Below are positions 14,590-21,772 of a stretch of 23,543 nt of DNA, in pieces. Within the stretch, counting starts at the first letter, position 1. Each line of letters opens with the position of its first letter. The position numbers were made by a program, and so were the translations under genes. Source of the DNA: Pseudomonadota bacterium (GTDB lineage: Bacteria; Pseudomonadota; Gammaproteobacteria; Burkholderiales; Thiobacillaceae); contig JAJZTV010000006.1 of NCBI GenBank assembly GCA_021847385.1, forward strand, positions 1-23,543. Direction: 5' to 3'. Below the pieces are notes generated by a model. The model was not told the DNA's origin. It did no database searches and saw nothing but the letters and a program-made list of their open reading frames with translations.

Positions 14590-17507
14590 CACAAATCACC
14601 TGCTTTCTCGATTTGATCGGCCCTCAAGGTCACGACGATAGCGTTGTCGTTTTTATCGAGAAATTCGACGGCATAGGCCTCGCCCATTCGATAGACACTC
14701 ACAATCGCGCCGACCGTGCCGCATTTTAGAACCGTGCTATCGGCCTTGTGGTCGGAGCTTAGGCGCACCACGTCGTGTTCCTGAAAAGCCTGCGCCGCCG
14801 GTGCGGGGGTGCCGTTGCCCACGAGGGCCTTGAGCTGTTCGCGCACGCCTCGCCCTGCTTCGTCCTTCTCCACGGCAAGCAAAAACAGATTGCCGCTCAC
14901 CTTGGCCCAATACTCGCCGATCATGCGTTTTTCGGCCGAGTCGTCGTTGCTCTTGTAGCCCTCGCCCTTGTATTCCACCACCAACAGGCGGCCGTCGTTC
15001 AACTCGCAGACGAAGTCGGGGTAGAAGTTATCGCTCGATGTCGGCAGCCAGAAAGAAAACTCCGGGTAGCGCGGCAGATTGCGTACCCAATGTTTTACCT
15101 GCGGCATCTCGTCGATGGCTACGGCGCAATGGTATTCGTGGTCGGGTTGGTCGCGCGGCGCTTCCTTGAGATCGCCGATCACGCCGTAATAATGTTTCTT
15201 GAAATGGTAGCGGCCCTTGGAATAAGGCGGCTTGGCCGGGTACAGGCCCACGCCAAAGCGGAAGGTAAATTCCGCACCGACGCAGCCGCGTGGGTCTGGC
15301 CCCAGCAAGGTGAGTTGCAGGCCTTTGACCTGCGCCGTCGTGCGCAGCTTCTTCAAGCGTTCTGCAATCGAGTCCGACAGCCGGTTGCGGTGACGCACCA
15401 GCGCGGTCAAGGTATAGCCCTTCTCGCGCTGTAAACCCGTCACCACGCGATTCAGCCAGGCCAACATCTCGGTTTGCGGCAGGTCCGCTTGGCGTAGCCG
15501 GCCATCCAGCCAGCGCACCAGATCGGTTTGGCTGATCTCGGTGGGCACCAGATCGAGATTCACGCTGTACGCGGCCGTATCTTGCTCGACTCGGATGTGC
15601 CCCTTTTCAATGTCCACCAGATAGGGTTTGCGCACATCCTCGGGGTTGAAGCCCTCCAGGTCAGCCGATGCGTCTTGCAGCGAGAAGCCGCCCACGTCCA
15701 CCAGGGTCATGCGGTCGGCCAATTCAAGTTCGCCCTGTTCGAAGCGCACGCACAGCATGGGCATGGGCTTGAACAGAATGCCGCGCGCCGAGGGCGAGAG
15801 CAGGGCCTCGTTGCGCAGCTCGAAGCGGCCGATCTCGCGTTCCATCTGGTCGCGTGCCTTGGCCGACACCGTGGCAAGCAAGGCGTCGCGTAAGTCGGGC
15901 GCGGGTGTTTCGCGCAGAGTGACGGTCACGCCACCCTCCGGCAGCGGCGTAATCTGCACATCGGCCAAGCTTTCTTGCGGCAGCATGGTCAAATCCGGTG
16001 CCTTGGGCAGGGTCAGCTCCAGCATGGGCGCGGTCAGGGCAAAGCTGCCGTCCGCGCTTTGTTCGAATAGCGGGGTTGTCGTGGGGAACACCGCCTGCGC
16101 CGCCTCCATCTCCTCGAAGCCCATGGCCACTAAGCGGTCGGCCAGATCGTTGGCCACCTCAAGCGTGCGCGGGCTGGCGACGTGGGCATAGGCGCGGTTG
16201 AGTAACGGGCTCTTGCGTTCGCGGGCATAGGGCATGCGCAGCACGCGGCCGAGCAGTTGTTCCATGTCCTTGCTCGACCCGATCTTCTGCAAGGTGCAGA
16301 AAACATAGGCAAAGGAACAGTCCCAGCCCTCCTTCAAGGCCTCCACGGTAATCACGATCTCGATGGGGCACTTGGCGTCGAACAAATCCAGGCCATCCAG
16401 TTCGCGCTGCTTGCCGGTGGCAATGGCAATGCGCTCGGCGGCAATATGTTCCTGGTCGATCAAGTGAGCTTTGAGTACCTCAACCGTCACTTCGCCGCTC
16501 TTGTCTTCGGCCTGGAACAGCAAGATGGGGCGGATGTAATCGGTTTCCTTGCTAGCCTCTTGCGCCAGCCGCTTGCGGGTCAGCAGCGCATCGCGCACCG
16601 CCTCCTGCCAGTTCGGGTGGGTGTGCAGCACGATGGGCAGCTTGATCATCTTGGCCGCCTTCAATTCCTCGGCCGACACGTGGTACAGCACATTGCTACG
16701 GTGCTCACCCTTGCGGATGGGCGTGGCGGTCATCTCGATCAGCGCCGCCGGCCGCAGCCGGGCGAAGGTGTCGTAGGTCAGCGGCGTGCGGGCGTTGTGC
16801 GCCTCGTCGATGATCACCACCGGCCGGTGCCAATACAGCAGGTTGGCGAAGCTACGCTTCACCTTGCCCAGGTCGGCGCGGGAAAGGTAGGGCTGGGCCT
16901 CCAAGTCCTTCTCGGTTACCCGCTCGAAATCTGCCAGGTCCGGCGCGCGCTCGAAGTGCGGCTCGAAGGCTTCTTTGTAGGCATACACGTCACGGCCCTG
17001 GGTCTCGTCCACGCGCAGGGTTTGCAGCGTGCCCACCACCACGATGGTTTTTTGCTCGAAATCCTGCGGCCGCAATTGCTCGCATTCGGTGATGTCCAGC
17101 ACCCGCAGACCGTCCACGCCGAAGTGTTCCTCCAGCGCCTCGCGGTAGGGGTGGCCGGCCTGGCGTAGGGCGTTCAAGGTCTGCTGGCGGATGATGTTGC
17201 TCGGACACAGCCACAGCGCCAGTTGTCGGTCTTGCCCGGTGTAATGCCGGGCCGCGCTGGCGATGGCGTGCGCGCCCAACAGCGTCTTGCCGCCGCCGGT
17301 GGGGATGCGGATGCAGGCATACGGCGTGGCGCCGAAACCCTGGGCCAGATAGGGCGCAATCTCCGAAGACGGCATGTCCCACTCGCGCAAGGTCTGGCGA
17401 AAGGCCGCATCCAATCCCGCCTCGTCGGCCGCGCCGCGCGCCAGGTCGAAGAAGCGGGCCAGGGCATCCAGGGCTTCACTTTGGTAGCGTTTTAGTTCCA
17501 AGGGCAT
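14589..17507 (-). CDS. res: Type III restriction enzyme Res subunit with fused DUF4926-like domain
   Basis: A 972-residue SF2 helicase-nuclease. The Walker A motif PTGGGKT is at 69-75, the DEAH box is at 234-237, and motif III is MTATPIR. The C-terminal PD-(D/E)xK site has D831 in YPDFV and E845-x-K847 in VVEYKGE. Length and order match type III Res, which translocates or slides with Mod and cuts DNA between two head-to-head unmodified sites. About 70 further residues (from HDVVRLSSD, through CGTVGAIVSVY and GEAYAVEFLD, to TLRADQI) form a DUF4926-like domain that ordinary Res proteins lack. The ATG is 9 bp after the mod stop, with TGAGG overlapping that stop as ribosome-binding site. All key catalytic residues are present. 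Confidence 0.88.
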   Translation of the reverse strand: MPLELKRYQSEALDALARFFDLARGAADEAGLDAAFRQTLREWDMPSSEIAPYLAQGFGATPYACIRIPTGGGKTLLGAHAIASAARHYTGQDRQLALWLCPSNIIRQQTLNALRQAGHPYREALEEHFGVDGLRVLDITECEQLRPQDFEQKTIVVVGTLQTLRVDETQGRDVYAYKEAFEPHFERAPDLADFERVTEKDLEAQPYLSRADLGKVKRSFANLLYWHRPVVIIDEAHNARTPLTYDTFARLRPAALIEMTATPIRKGEHRSNVLYHVSAEELKAAKMIKLPIVLHTHPNWQEAVRDALLTRKRLAQEASKETDYIRPILLFQAEDKSGEVTVEVLKAHLIDQEHIAAERIAIATGKQRELDGLDLFDAKCPIEIVITVEALKEGWDCSFAYVFCTLQKIGSSKDMEQLLGRVLRMPYARERKSPLLNRAYAHVASPRTLEVANDLADRLVAMGFEEMEAAQAVFPTTTPLFEQSADGSFALTAPMLELTLPKAPDLTMLPQESLADVQITPLPEGGVTVTLRETPAPDLRDALLATVSAKARDQMEREIGRFELRNEALLSPSARGILFKPMPMLCVRFEQGELELADRMTLVDVGGFSLQDASADLEGFNPEDVRKPYLVDIEKGHIRVEQDTAAYSVNLDLVPTEISQTDLVRWLDGRLRQADLPQTEMLAWLNRVVTGLQREKGYTLTALVRHRNRLSDSIAERLKKLRTTAQVKGLQLTLLGPDPRGCVGAEFTFRFGVGLYPAKPPYSKGRYHFKKHYYGVIGDLKEAPRDQPDHEYHCAVAIDEMPQVKHWVRNLPRYPEFSFWLPTSSDNFYPDFVCELNDGRLLVVEYKGEGYKSNDDSAEKRMIGEYWAKVSGNLFLLAVEKDEAGRGVREQLKALVGNGTPAPAAQAFQEHDVVRLSSDHKADSTVLKCGTVGAIVSVYRMGEAYAVEFLDKNDNAIVVTLRADQIEKAGDL

Positions 17508-17516
17508 GGCCGGGCC

Positions 17517-19052
17517 TCAGCGCGCGCGAATGTCATAGGGAATTTGCTTGAAGCGAATCTGGTTGGCCGCCAGGCGCGGTGCCGACAGCCGGCAGGATTC
17601 GCCGTACACCACCTTCGGCCCATCGTGCGGCGGCAAGGCCGCCAGCACGGCCGAGGTCAGCACATTGCCACCCTGCGGCCGGCGGTCGCCGAGAATGCCG
17701 TTGTAGAGCAGGTAATAGGCCGTGCCCTCGTGCGCGCCGAGCAGGGGCGAAGGTGCGAGTCCTCTTCTGGGCACCCAAGGCGTGCGCGTTTCCTGATACC
17801 ACACCCAGGCCGCCAAGGTGGCAAAGCGAATCTCGGGGTTGATGCCGCCATCGGCCAGAAACACCGGCTGGCCGAGCTTGAAGAAGCGAAAGCCGCCGCC
17901 GCCCTGCCAGCCCACGGCCTCGGAGATGCCGCCCTGCTCGCCTTCGACCACCTTTTGCAGGCGCGGCAGGCAGTGCGTGACCGCGTGTTCGCCCATCTCG
18001 ATGCCGATGTAGCGGCGGCCCATCTTGTGCGCCACGGCGGCCGTGGTGCCGGAGCCGAGGAAGGAATCGAGCACGAGGTCGCCGGGGTTAGTGGCAATGC
18101 GGAGTATTTGCCATACGACACCTTCTGGTTTTGGTGTCGTAAATGTTGTTTCTTCATCGAATAACAACTTCACCTCGATTTTTGAGGTGCGGTTACTACC
18201 TACTAACTGATGTGGCCAAATGGTTTCCGGGGGGCGGCCGGCGTTTGTTTCGGCGTAAATTCGGTAGTATGGTGCCCAACCATTCTTGCCTCTTACCCAC
18301 TCGATACGGTTTCCTTCTTCTGCAATTTTTTCAGCCCCCCATCTCCATCGGCCATCAGTTCCGTCTGGTTTTTTCGGCCAGACCTTGGTGCCATCAGGGG
18401 CTGTTAGTGCGTAATACATACTAGGCCGCGCTTCTCGTGTGTCCTCGCCACTACCCATGGCACGCAATGGTTTTGTGTAATAGCGTCGCCCCTGTTTATC
18501 TTCCTTGCTGTAGTGGTCCGCAACAGCTTCAGAAATACGATGTACTGAGAAGGATTCAATGTTTTTTGCAAACAGCAATATGTGATCGTGTCGTGATGAA
18601 AATAGCTTCGAGTCCATCTTTGGACTATCAGATTTTTCCCATATCACATTCGCTACGAAATTCCCCCGCCCAAACACCTCGTCCATCACCACCTTCAAGT
18701 AATGCGCCTCGTTGTCGTCGATAGACACCCAGATGCTGCCGTCCTCGGCCAGCAATTCGCGCAGCAGCTCCAGGCGTGGATACATCATGGACAGCCATTG
18801 GCTGTGTTCCAGGTTGTCGTCGTAGTGTTCGAAGGCGGATCGGGTGTTGTAGGGCGGGTCAATGTAGATGCATTTCACCCGGCCGGCGTGGGTGGGCAGC
18901 AGGGCCTTGAGCGCTTCCAGGTTGTCGCCCTGGATCAGCCAGTTGTCGGCGGCGGCGTCGCCGAAGCCTTGTTGCGCTTCGAGCAGGCGGTAGGGCACGT
19001 CTTGCGCCGCCTTGACGGCCTGGGCCTTGTTGAGCCAATCGAGTATGGGCAT
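17517..19052 (-). CDS. mod: Type III DNA methyltransferase Mod (beta-class)
   Basis: A 511-residue N6-adenine methyltransferase and specificity subunit of the type III system. Motif IV, DPPY, is at 65-68 and the SAM-binding FLGSGTT is at 331-337; catalytic-before-SAM order marks the beta class, as in EcoP-type Mod. Between them, residues about 131-322 form the target-recognition region. That part of the gene (about 18085-18660) is plainly AT-richer and uses different codons from the flanks, suggesting an exchanged specificity cassette. No simple-sequence repeat for phase variation is seen. The ATG at 19052 is the natural start. Mod should work both as a methylase alone and in complex with Res, encoded 9 bp downstream. 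Confidence 0.9.
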   Translation of the reverse strand: MPILDWLNKAQAVKAAQDVPYRLLEAQQGFGDAAADNWLIQGDNLEALKALLPTHAGRVKCIYIDPPYNTRSAFEHYDDNLEHSQWLSMMYPRLELLRELLAEDGSIWVSIDDNEAHYLKVVMDEVFGRGNFVANVIWEKSDSPKMDSKLFSSRHDHILLFAKNIESFSVHRISEAVADHYSKEDKQGRRYYTKPLRAMGSGEDTREARPSMYYALTAPDGTKVWPKKPDGTDGRWRWGAEKIAEEGNRIEWVRGKNGWAPYYRIYAETNAGRPPETIWPHQLVGSNRTSKIEVKLLFDEETTFTTPKPEGVVWQILRIATNPGDLVLDSFLGSGTTAAVAHKMGRRYIGIEMGEHAVTHCLPRLQKVVEGEQGGISEAVGWQGGGGFRFFKLGQPVFLADGGINPEIRFATLAAWVWYQETRTPWVPRRGLAPSPLLGAHEGTAYYLLYNGILGDRRPQGGNVLTSAVLAALPPHDGPKVVYGESCRLSAPRLAANQIRFKQIPYDIRAR

Positions 19053-19219
19053 GGGTTATCGGTGTTCGATTGTTCGCGGTTGGTTGTAGTCACTAGTCTC
19101 CCGCCGCAAATCCTACCATTTCAAGGCCCTGACTGGTGTGGTGGCTTTGTCCCAAGCCGGGCTGGCCGCCGGCCGCCGGCCCGGCTAAAGTGCGGGTTCA
19201 ACCTTCAGGGAGGCGCCCA

Positions 19220-19678
19220 ATGATCAAGCTGCTTTATCTCTTCCATGTGCTGGCCACGGTGGTGTGGGTGGGCGGCATGTTCTTTGCCCATCAGGTGTTG
19301 CGGCCGGTGGCGGCGGCGCAGTTGGAGCCGCCGCAGCGCCTGCGCTTGTGGGCCGGGGTGTTCGGCCGCTTCTTCCCGTGGGTGTGGGCGGCGGTGGTGT
19401 TGCTGCTGGTGACGGGGCAGGGCGTGGTGGCGCAGGTGGGCGGCTATGGCGTAGTGCCCAAGCATGTGCATGTGATGGCTGGCATCGGTTATTTGATGGC
19501 GGCGATTTTCGCCTATGTGTATTTCGTGCCTTATCGCCGCTTCGTTGCGGCGGTGCAGGCCGAGGCCTGGCCGACGGCGGGCGAGGTGCTGGTGGTGATT
19601 CGCCGGATTATCGGCACCAACCTCACCTTGGGCCTGCTCAATATCGCGCTGGTGTTTGTGTTGCCGGTGGTGATGTAG
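19220..19678 (+). CDS. CopD-like four-helix membrane protein
   Basis: A 152-residue integral inner-membrane protein with four predicted helices at about residues 4-26, 52-75, 83-105 and 132-151. Histidines in the helices (H9 in LFHVLA, H24 in FAHQV, and the KHVHVM segment) resemble CopD-type proteins that may bind copper or haem. The start at 19220 is chosen because CAGGGAGG lies 7-8 bases upstream and helix 1 follows at once; the frame is open further upstream. It is divergent from mod, and its stop is 4 bp from the GIY-YIG ghost at 19683. Confidence 0.75.
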   Translation: MIKLLYLFHVLATVVWVGGMFFAHQVLRPVAAAQLEPPQRLRLWAGVFGRFFPWVWAAVVLLLVTGQGVVAQVGGYGVVPKHVHVMAGIGYLMAAIFAYVYFVPYRRFVAAVQAEAWPTAGEVLVVIRRIIGTNLTLGLLNIALVFVLPVVM

Positions 19679-19682
19679 CGGG

Positions 19683-19721
19683 TTAGCGCTGGGCCAGGGC
19701 CAGTTTGGCCGTGCGGTCCAG
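19683..19721 (-). pseudogene. C-terminal ghost of a GIY-YIG gene
   Basis: The minus strand reads LDRTAKLALAQR then stop. The 30 bases at 19692-19721 are identical to 21179-21208, the 3' end of the GIY-YIG gene at 21170-21421 (LDRTAKLALAKG). Nothing else of the gene is present here. It is therefore a scar of a duplication or recombination event. Confidence 0.82.
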
Positions 19722-19755
19722 TTTTATGTCTTGCCTTTGATCAATGATGGGCTGA

Positions 19756-19793
19756 GTGTTGTTTTAGATTTTTTGAAAAAACTAAAACAACAC
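19756..19793. repeat. Long AT-rich perfect inverted repeat
   Basis: GTGTTGTTTTAG (19756-19767) faces CTAAAACAACAC (19782-19793). The 14-base interval is itself T6 and A6, so almost the whole 38 bp can fold. It lies downstream of both the CopD-like gene (plus) and toxin 2 (minus). It could act as a terminator for either strand or as a recombination site. A second, weaker stem, CGGCTG/CAGCCG, lies at about 19814-19836. Confidence 0.75.
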
Positions 19794-19853
19794 GGAGGGC
19801 TAATTTAATTTCTCGGCTGTGGCTATCTCTCAGCCGGAAAATTCCTGCCAATT

Positions 19854-19876
19854 GAATCTGTCAGATTCGATCTGAC
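19854..19876. repeat. Two overlapping, mutually exclusive hairpins after toxin 2
   Basis: GAATCT (19854-19859) pairs with AGATTC (19863-19868), while GTCAGAT (19860-19866) pairs with ATCTGAC (19870-19876). The two stems share bases and cannot form together. They lie just after the toxin 2 stop codon. Confidence 0.65.
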
Positions 19877-19880
19877 GCCA

Positions 19881-20159
19881 CTAGCCGTACACCTCGTCAT
19901 GGCTGCCGATGTCGAGCAGCAGAATTTCGTGCTCGGTGACTTGCAGCGTGAGCGTGATGCGGTAGCTGTAGGTAAGGCTAATGGCTTGCATGCCTTGCAA
20001 CTTGCCGGTGAGCGGGTGGAGTTTCAGGCTGGGTTCGAAGGGGTCGCTGCGCAGTTGTTCCAAGGTCTGGATGAAGCGCGGCCTCAGATCGGGGTGCTTG
20101 GTCAGAAACTTGCGGGCACGGCGCTCGAAGAAGGCCGTGGTGACCAGGTTGTAGCTCAT
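19881..20159 (-). CDS. RelE/ParE-superfamily toxin (pair 2)
   Basis: A 92-residue protein that is a clear paralogue of the toxin at 8092-8370. It has the same length, MSYNLVTTAFFERRARKFL against MSYTLVFTDAYNRRAARWL, shared LTGKLQGM/LSGKLQGL and SYRIT blocks, and ends SHDEVYG. RelE/StbE-type mRNA interferase activity is the likely role. The ATG at 20159 overlaps the antitoxin stop as ATGA. Confidence 0.87.
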   Translation of the reverse strand: MSYNLVTTAFFERRARKFLTKHPDLRPRFIQTLEQLRSDPFEPSLKLHPLTGKLQGMQAISLTYSYRITLTLQVTEHEILLLDIGSHDEVYG

Positions 20160-20425
20160 TCGGCCGCGCTGTCGATGCGTTGCATCAGGGCTTCGACGCT
20201 GTCGTGGCGGGTGACGCGGCCGGCCTTGGCGTCTTCGAGCGAGGCCTTGATGCGCGCCAGGGTGGCTTCTTCCTGAAGTTCCATCAGTTCGCGGTAGTTT
20301 TCTTCGGTCAGCACCACGTATTGCGGCCGGTTGTTTTTGACGATGTGCACCGGGCCTTGGGCCAGGGCCTCGTCGACCGCAGAGATGCCGCGGCGCTTGA
20401 TTTCTTGGGCGGGCAGGATGTTCAT
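20156..20425 (-). CDS. Phd/YefM-family antitoxin (pair 2)
   Basis: An 89-residue protein. MNILPAQEIKRRGISAVDEAL is the N-terminal DNA-binding start, followed by PVHIVKNNRPQYVVLTEENYRELMELQEE, a standard Phd/YefM strand-helix signature. The C-terminal helical tail (VTRHDSVEALMQRIDSAAE) should bind the toxin. It overlaps toxin 2 by 4 bp. It differs considerably from antitoxin 1 even though the toxins are close, so cross-neutralisation is doubtful. Confidence 0.88.
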   Translation of the reverse strand: MNILPAQEIKRRGISAVDEALAQGPVHIVKNNRPQYVVLTEENYRELMELQEEATLARIKASLEDAKAGRVTRHDSVEALMQRIDSAAE

Positions 20426-20454
20426 GGTGGTTTCCGGTATCTAATAAGGTACTG

Positions 20455-20483
20455 ATTTAAGCATCGTATTGGGTATTAGGCAA
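20455..20483 (-). promoter_or_regulatory. Possible promoter of toxin-antitoxin pair 2
   Basis: On the minus strand TTGCCT (20483-20478) and TTAAAT (20460-20455) are separated by exactly 17 bases, 30 bp upstream of the antitoxin ATG. Two direct GGTA copies (20436-20439 and 20448-20451 on the plus strand) lie between the -10 and the start and could be operator half-sites. The match to consensus is modest. Confidence 0.3.
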
Positions 20484-20531
20484 GTTTGGCTTGTGGATTG
20501 CCGCGCCCGCTGCTCGGGCTCGCATACGACC

Positions 20532-20575
20532 CACATGGCCTTCAGGCCATAGTGGATCGGAGTCCCCTTGTGGGG
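20532..20575. repeat. Two short hairpins after ParE gene
   Basis: ATGGCC-TTCA-GGCCAT (20535-20550), extended by CAC/GTG with one bulge, and CCCC-TTGT-GGGG (20564-20575) lie 17-60 bp beyond the ParE-like stop. There is no T-run, so any terminator role would not be of the classic intrinsic kind. Confidence 0.5.
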
Positions 20576-20591
20576 CAATGACGGCAGTAGG

Positions 20592-20882
20592 TTATGACCG
20601 CTGGCGCCAATAGCCCGGCTGGCGGCGAAAGTGGGCATAGGCCACGATCAGTATTTCGCTTTGGCTTGCGCGGTAGATGATGGAGTAGGGGTAACGGTGC
20701 AGGGCATAGCGCCGTAGCTTGCTGCCCAGCGGGTGCCAGGCATGGGGGAACCGACGGATCATCGATTGGGCCATGCGCACCTCGTGCAGCATGGCCGCGG
20801 CTAAATCCGGGTTTATTTCTGCGTAGTGGTCTAGGGCTTCTTCCAGGTCGCGTGTGGCGGCGGCCAGTTCGCGGATTTTCAT
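20592..20882 (-). CDS. ParE/RelE-family toxin (pair 3)
   Basis: A 96-residue protein of the ParE type, unlike the other two toxins here. LAAATRDLEEALDHYAEINPDLAAAMLHEV is the N-terminal helical hairpin. RFPHAWHPLGSKLRRYALHRYPYSIIYRA and the terminal ILIVAYAHFRRQPGYWRQR are the classic ParE/RelE strand blocks. Members poison gyrase or cleave mRNA. The ATG at 20882 overlaps the stop of the partner gene by 4 bp. Confidence 0.88.
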   Translation of the reverse strand: MKIRELAAATRDLEEALDHYAEINPDLAAAMLHEVRMAQSMIRRFPHAWHPLGSKLRRYALHRYPYSIIYRASQSEILIVAYAHFRRQPGYWRQRS

Positions 20883-21112
20883 TGGCGCCCGTATTTGCTG
20901 CTCAGCCGGGCCATGACTTCTTCGGATTCGTGCGCTTGCATCTCGCCCCGCTCATGGGCGGCCAATCGGTCTTCGCATTCTTTCAGCCAGGTGGCTTCCC
21001 ACTCGGGGGTGGGCGGGGTCAGCATCTCGTGCAGGGCATCGGTCAGAATGGCCTGTTCTTCCGGGCTCAGGTGTTTGGCCTGTTCCACCAGCGATTCGAC
21101 TTTTGCGTTCAT
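20879..21112 (-). CDS. Addiction-module antitoxin (pair 3)
   Basis: A 77-residue acidic protein of the small addiction-module component type. It has KVESLVEQAKHLSPEEQAILTDAL, a short PTPEWEATWLKECEDRLAAHERGE core, then SEEVMARLSSKYGR. These proteins usually precede ParE-like toxins and neutralise them. The ATG at 21112 is preceded by AAGAGG, which sits inside a small GCCTC-TT-GAGGC inverted repeat (21119-21130), so translation or transcription may be controlled there. Confidence 0.85.
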   Translation of the reverse strand: MNAKVESLVEQAKHLSPEEQAILTDALHEMLTPPTPEWEATWLKECEDRLAAHERGEMQAHESEEVMARLSSKYGRQ

Positions 21113-21169
21113 TGAGGGGCCTCTTGAGGCGTTGGTGTGGGGTCAGATTAGCGTGTTGCGGGGCGGGCT

Positions 21170-21421
21170 TCAACCTTTGGCCAGGGCCAGTTTGGCCGTG
21201 CGGTCCAGCTTTTTCAGCGCGGCTTCGCGCTTGGCGGCGGCCGACCGGTTGTCGGCCGTTTCCGAATAGATGAGTTCCACCGGGCGCCGGCTGCGGGTGT
21301 AGCGCGCGCCCAGGGCGCCGCCTTGGTTGTGTTCTTCCAGCCGCCGGGCCAGGTCGGTGGTGATGCCGGTGTAGAGGGTGCCGTCGGCGCAGCGCAGGAT
21401 GTAGACGTGCCAGGGGGTCAT
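21170..21421 (-). CDS. Small GIY-YIG nuclease-family protein (YhbQ-like)
   Basis: An 83-residue single GIY-YIG domain. HVYILRCADGTLYTGITTDL carries the paired VYI/YTG strands, followed by RRLEEHN, the YTRSRRPVELIYSE segment and a basic tail. It is of the YhbQ/UPF0213 size and type, whose cellular substrate is unclear. The 30 bases at its 3' end are repeated at 19692-19721. Its ATG overlaps the stop of a possible 27-codon frame (21418-21501). Confidence 0.85.
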   Translation of the reverse strand: MTPWHVYILRCADGTLYTGITTDLARRLEEHNQGGALGARYTRSRRPVELIYSETADNRSAAAKREAALKKLDRTAKLALAKG

Positions 21422-21501
21422 GCCGGGATGAGCTCGTCCCGTATGAAATGCAGATGGATGAGCTTTGGGGCTTGCTCGACGACGAAAGTGATCGAACTCA
21501 C
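21418..21501 (-). CDS. Possible 27-codon leader or gene remnant
   Basis: A GTG-started frame (SSITFVVEQAPKLIHLHFIRDELIPA) begins 10 bp after the DUF2442 stop, and its TGA overlaps the GIY-YIG ATG as ATGA. The coupling geometry is suggestive, but the ribosome-binding site is poor and the product is not recognised. It may be the tail of a decayed gene. Confidence 0.2.
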   Translation of the reverse strand: MSSITFVVEQAPKLIHLHFIRDELIPA

Positions 21502-21511
21502 GGCCCTGGGT

Positions 21512-21760
21512 TTATGTGTGGCAAGGCTCGATTGCGACGGAGCGGTCGTACAGGGTTTCCGGTGCGATATCCAGGTTGCCGGGCCAGCATACGGTGTCGA
21601 AGGCTACATAGGCCTGTTTGAACAAGGCGGGGTCTTGCAGTTTCTTGAAGACGCCTTTGTCGAGATAGGGGCGGGCGTCGAATAAGCGGGTCTCGCCGGT
21701 GCTGAATATCAGTTCCAGATGGAAGTTGTCTCTCGGGGTGACTTGGGTAACTGTTTCCAT
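21512..21760 (-). CDS. DUF2442 family protein
   Basis: An 82-residue protein. VTPRDNFHLELIFSTGETRLFDARPYLDKGVFKKLQDPALFKQ, then DTVCWPGNLDIAPETLYDRS, is the standard DUF2442 pattern. The family is frequently paired with DUF4160, as here with a 12-bp gap, and the pair has been regarded as a candidate toxin-antitoxin module. Biochemical proof is not known to me. The ATG at 21760 is the natural start. Confidence 0.85.
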   Translation of the reverse strand: METVTQVTPRDNFHLELIFSTGETRLFDARPYLDKGVFKKLQDPALFKQAYVAFDTVCWPGNLDIAPETLYDRSVAIEPCHT

Positions 21761-21772
21761 GTCTTCGGCTTC

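Noticed and set aside
17517..19052. Phase-variable mod gene
   Set aside because: No tandem simple-sequence repeat was seen inside or just upstream of the gene.
20441..20638. 65-codon minus-strand frame upstream of antitoxin 2
   Set aside because: Product not recognised, overlaps the end of the ParE gene and hairpin-containing spacer, no ribosome-binding site.
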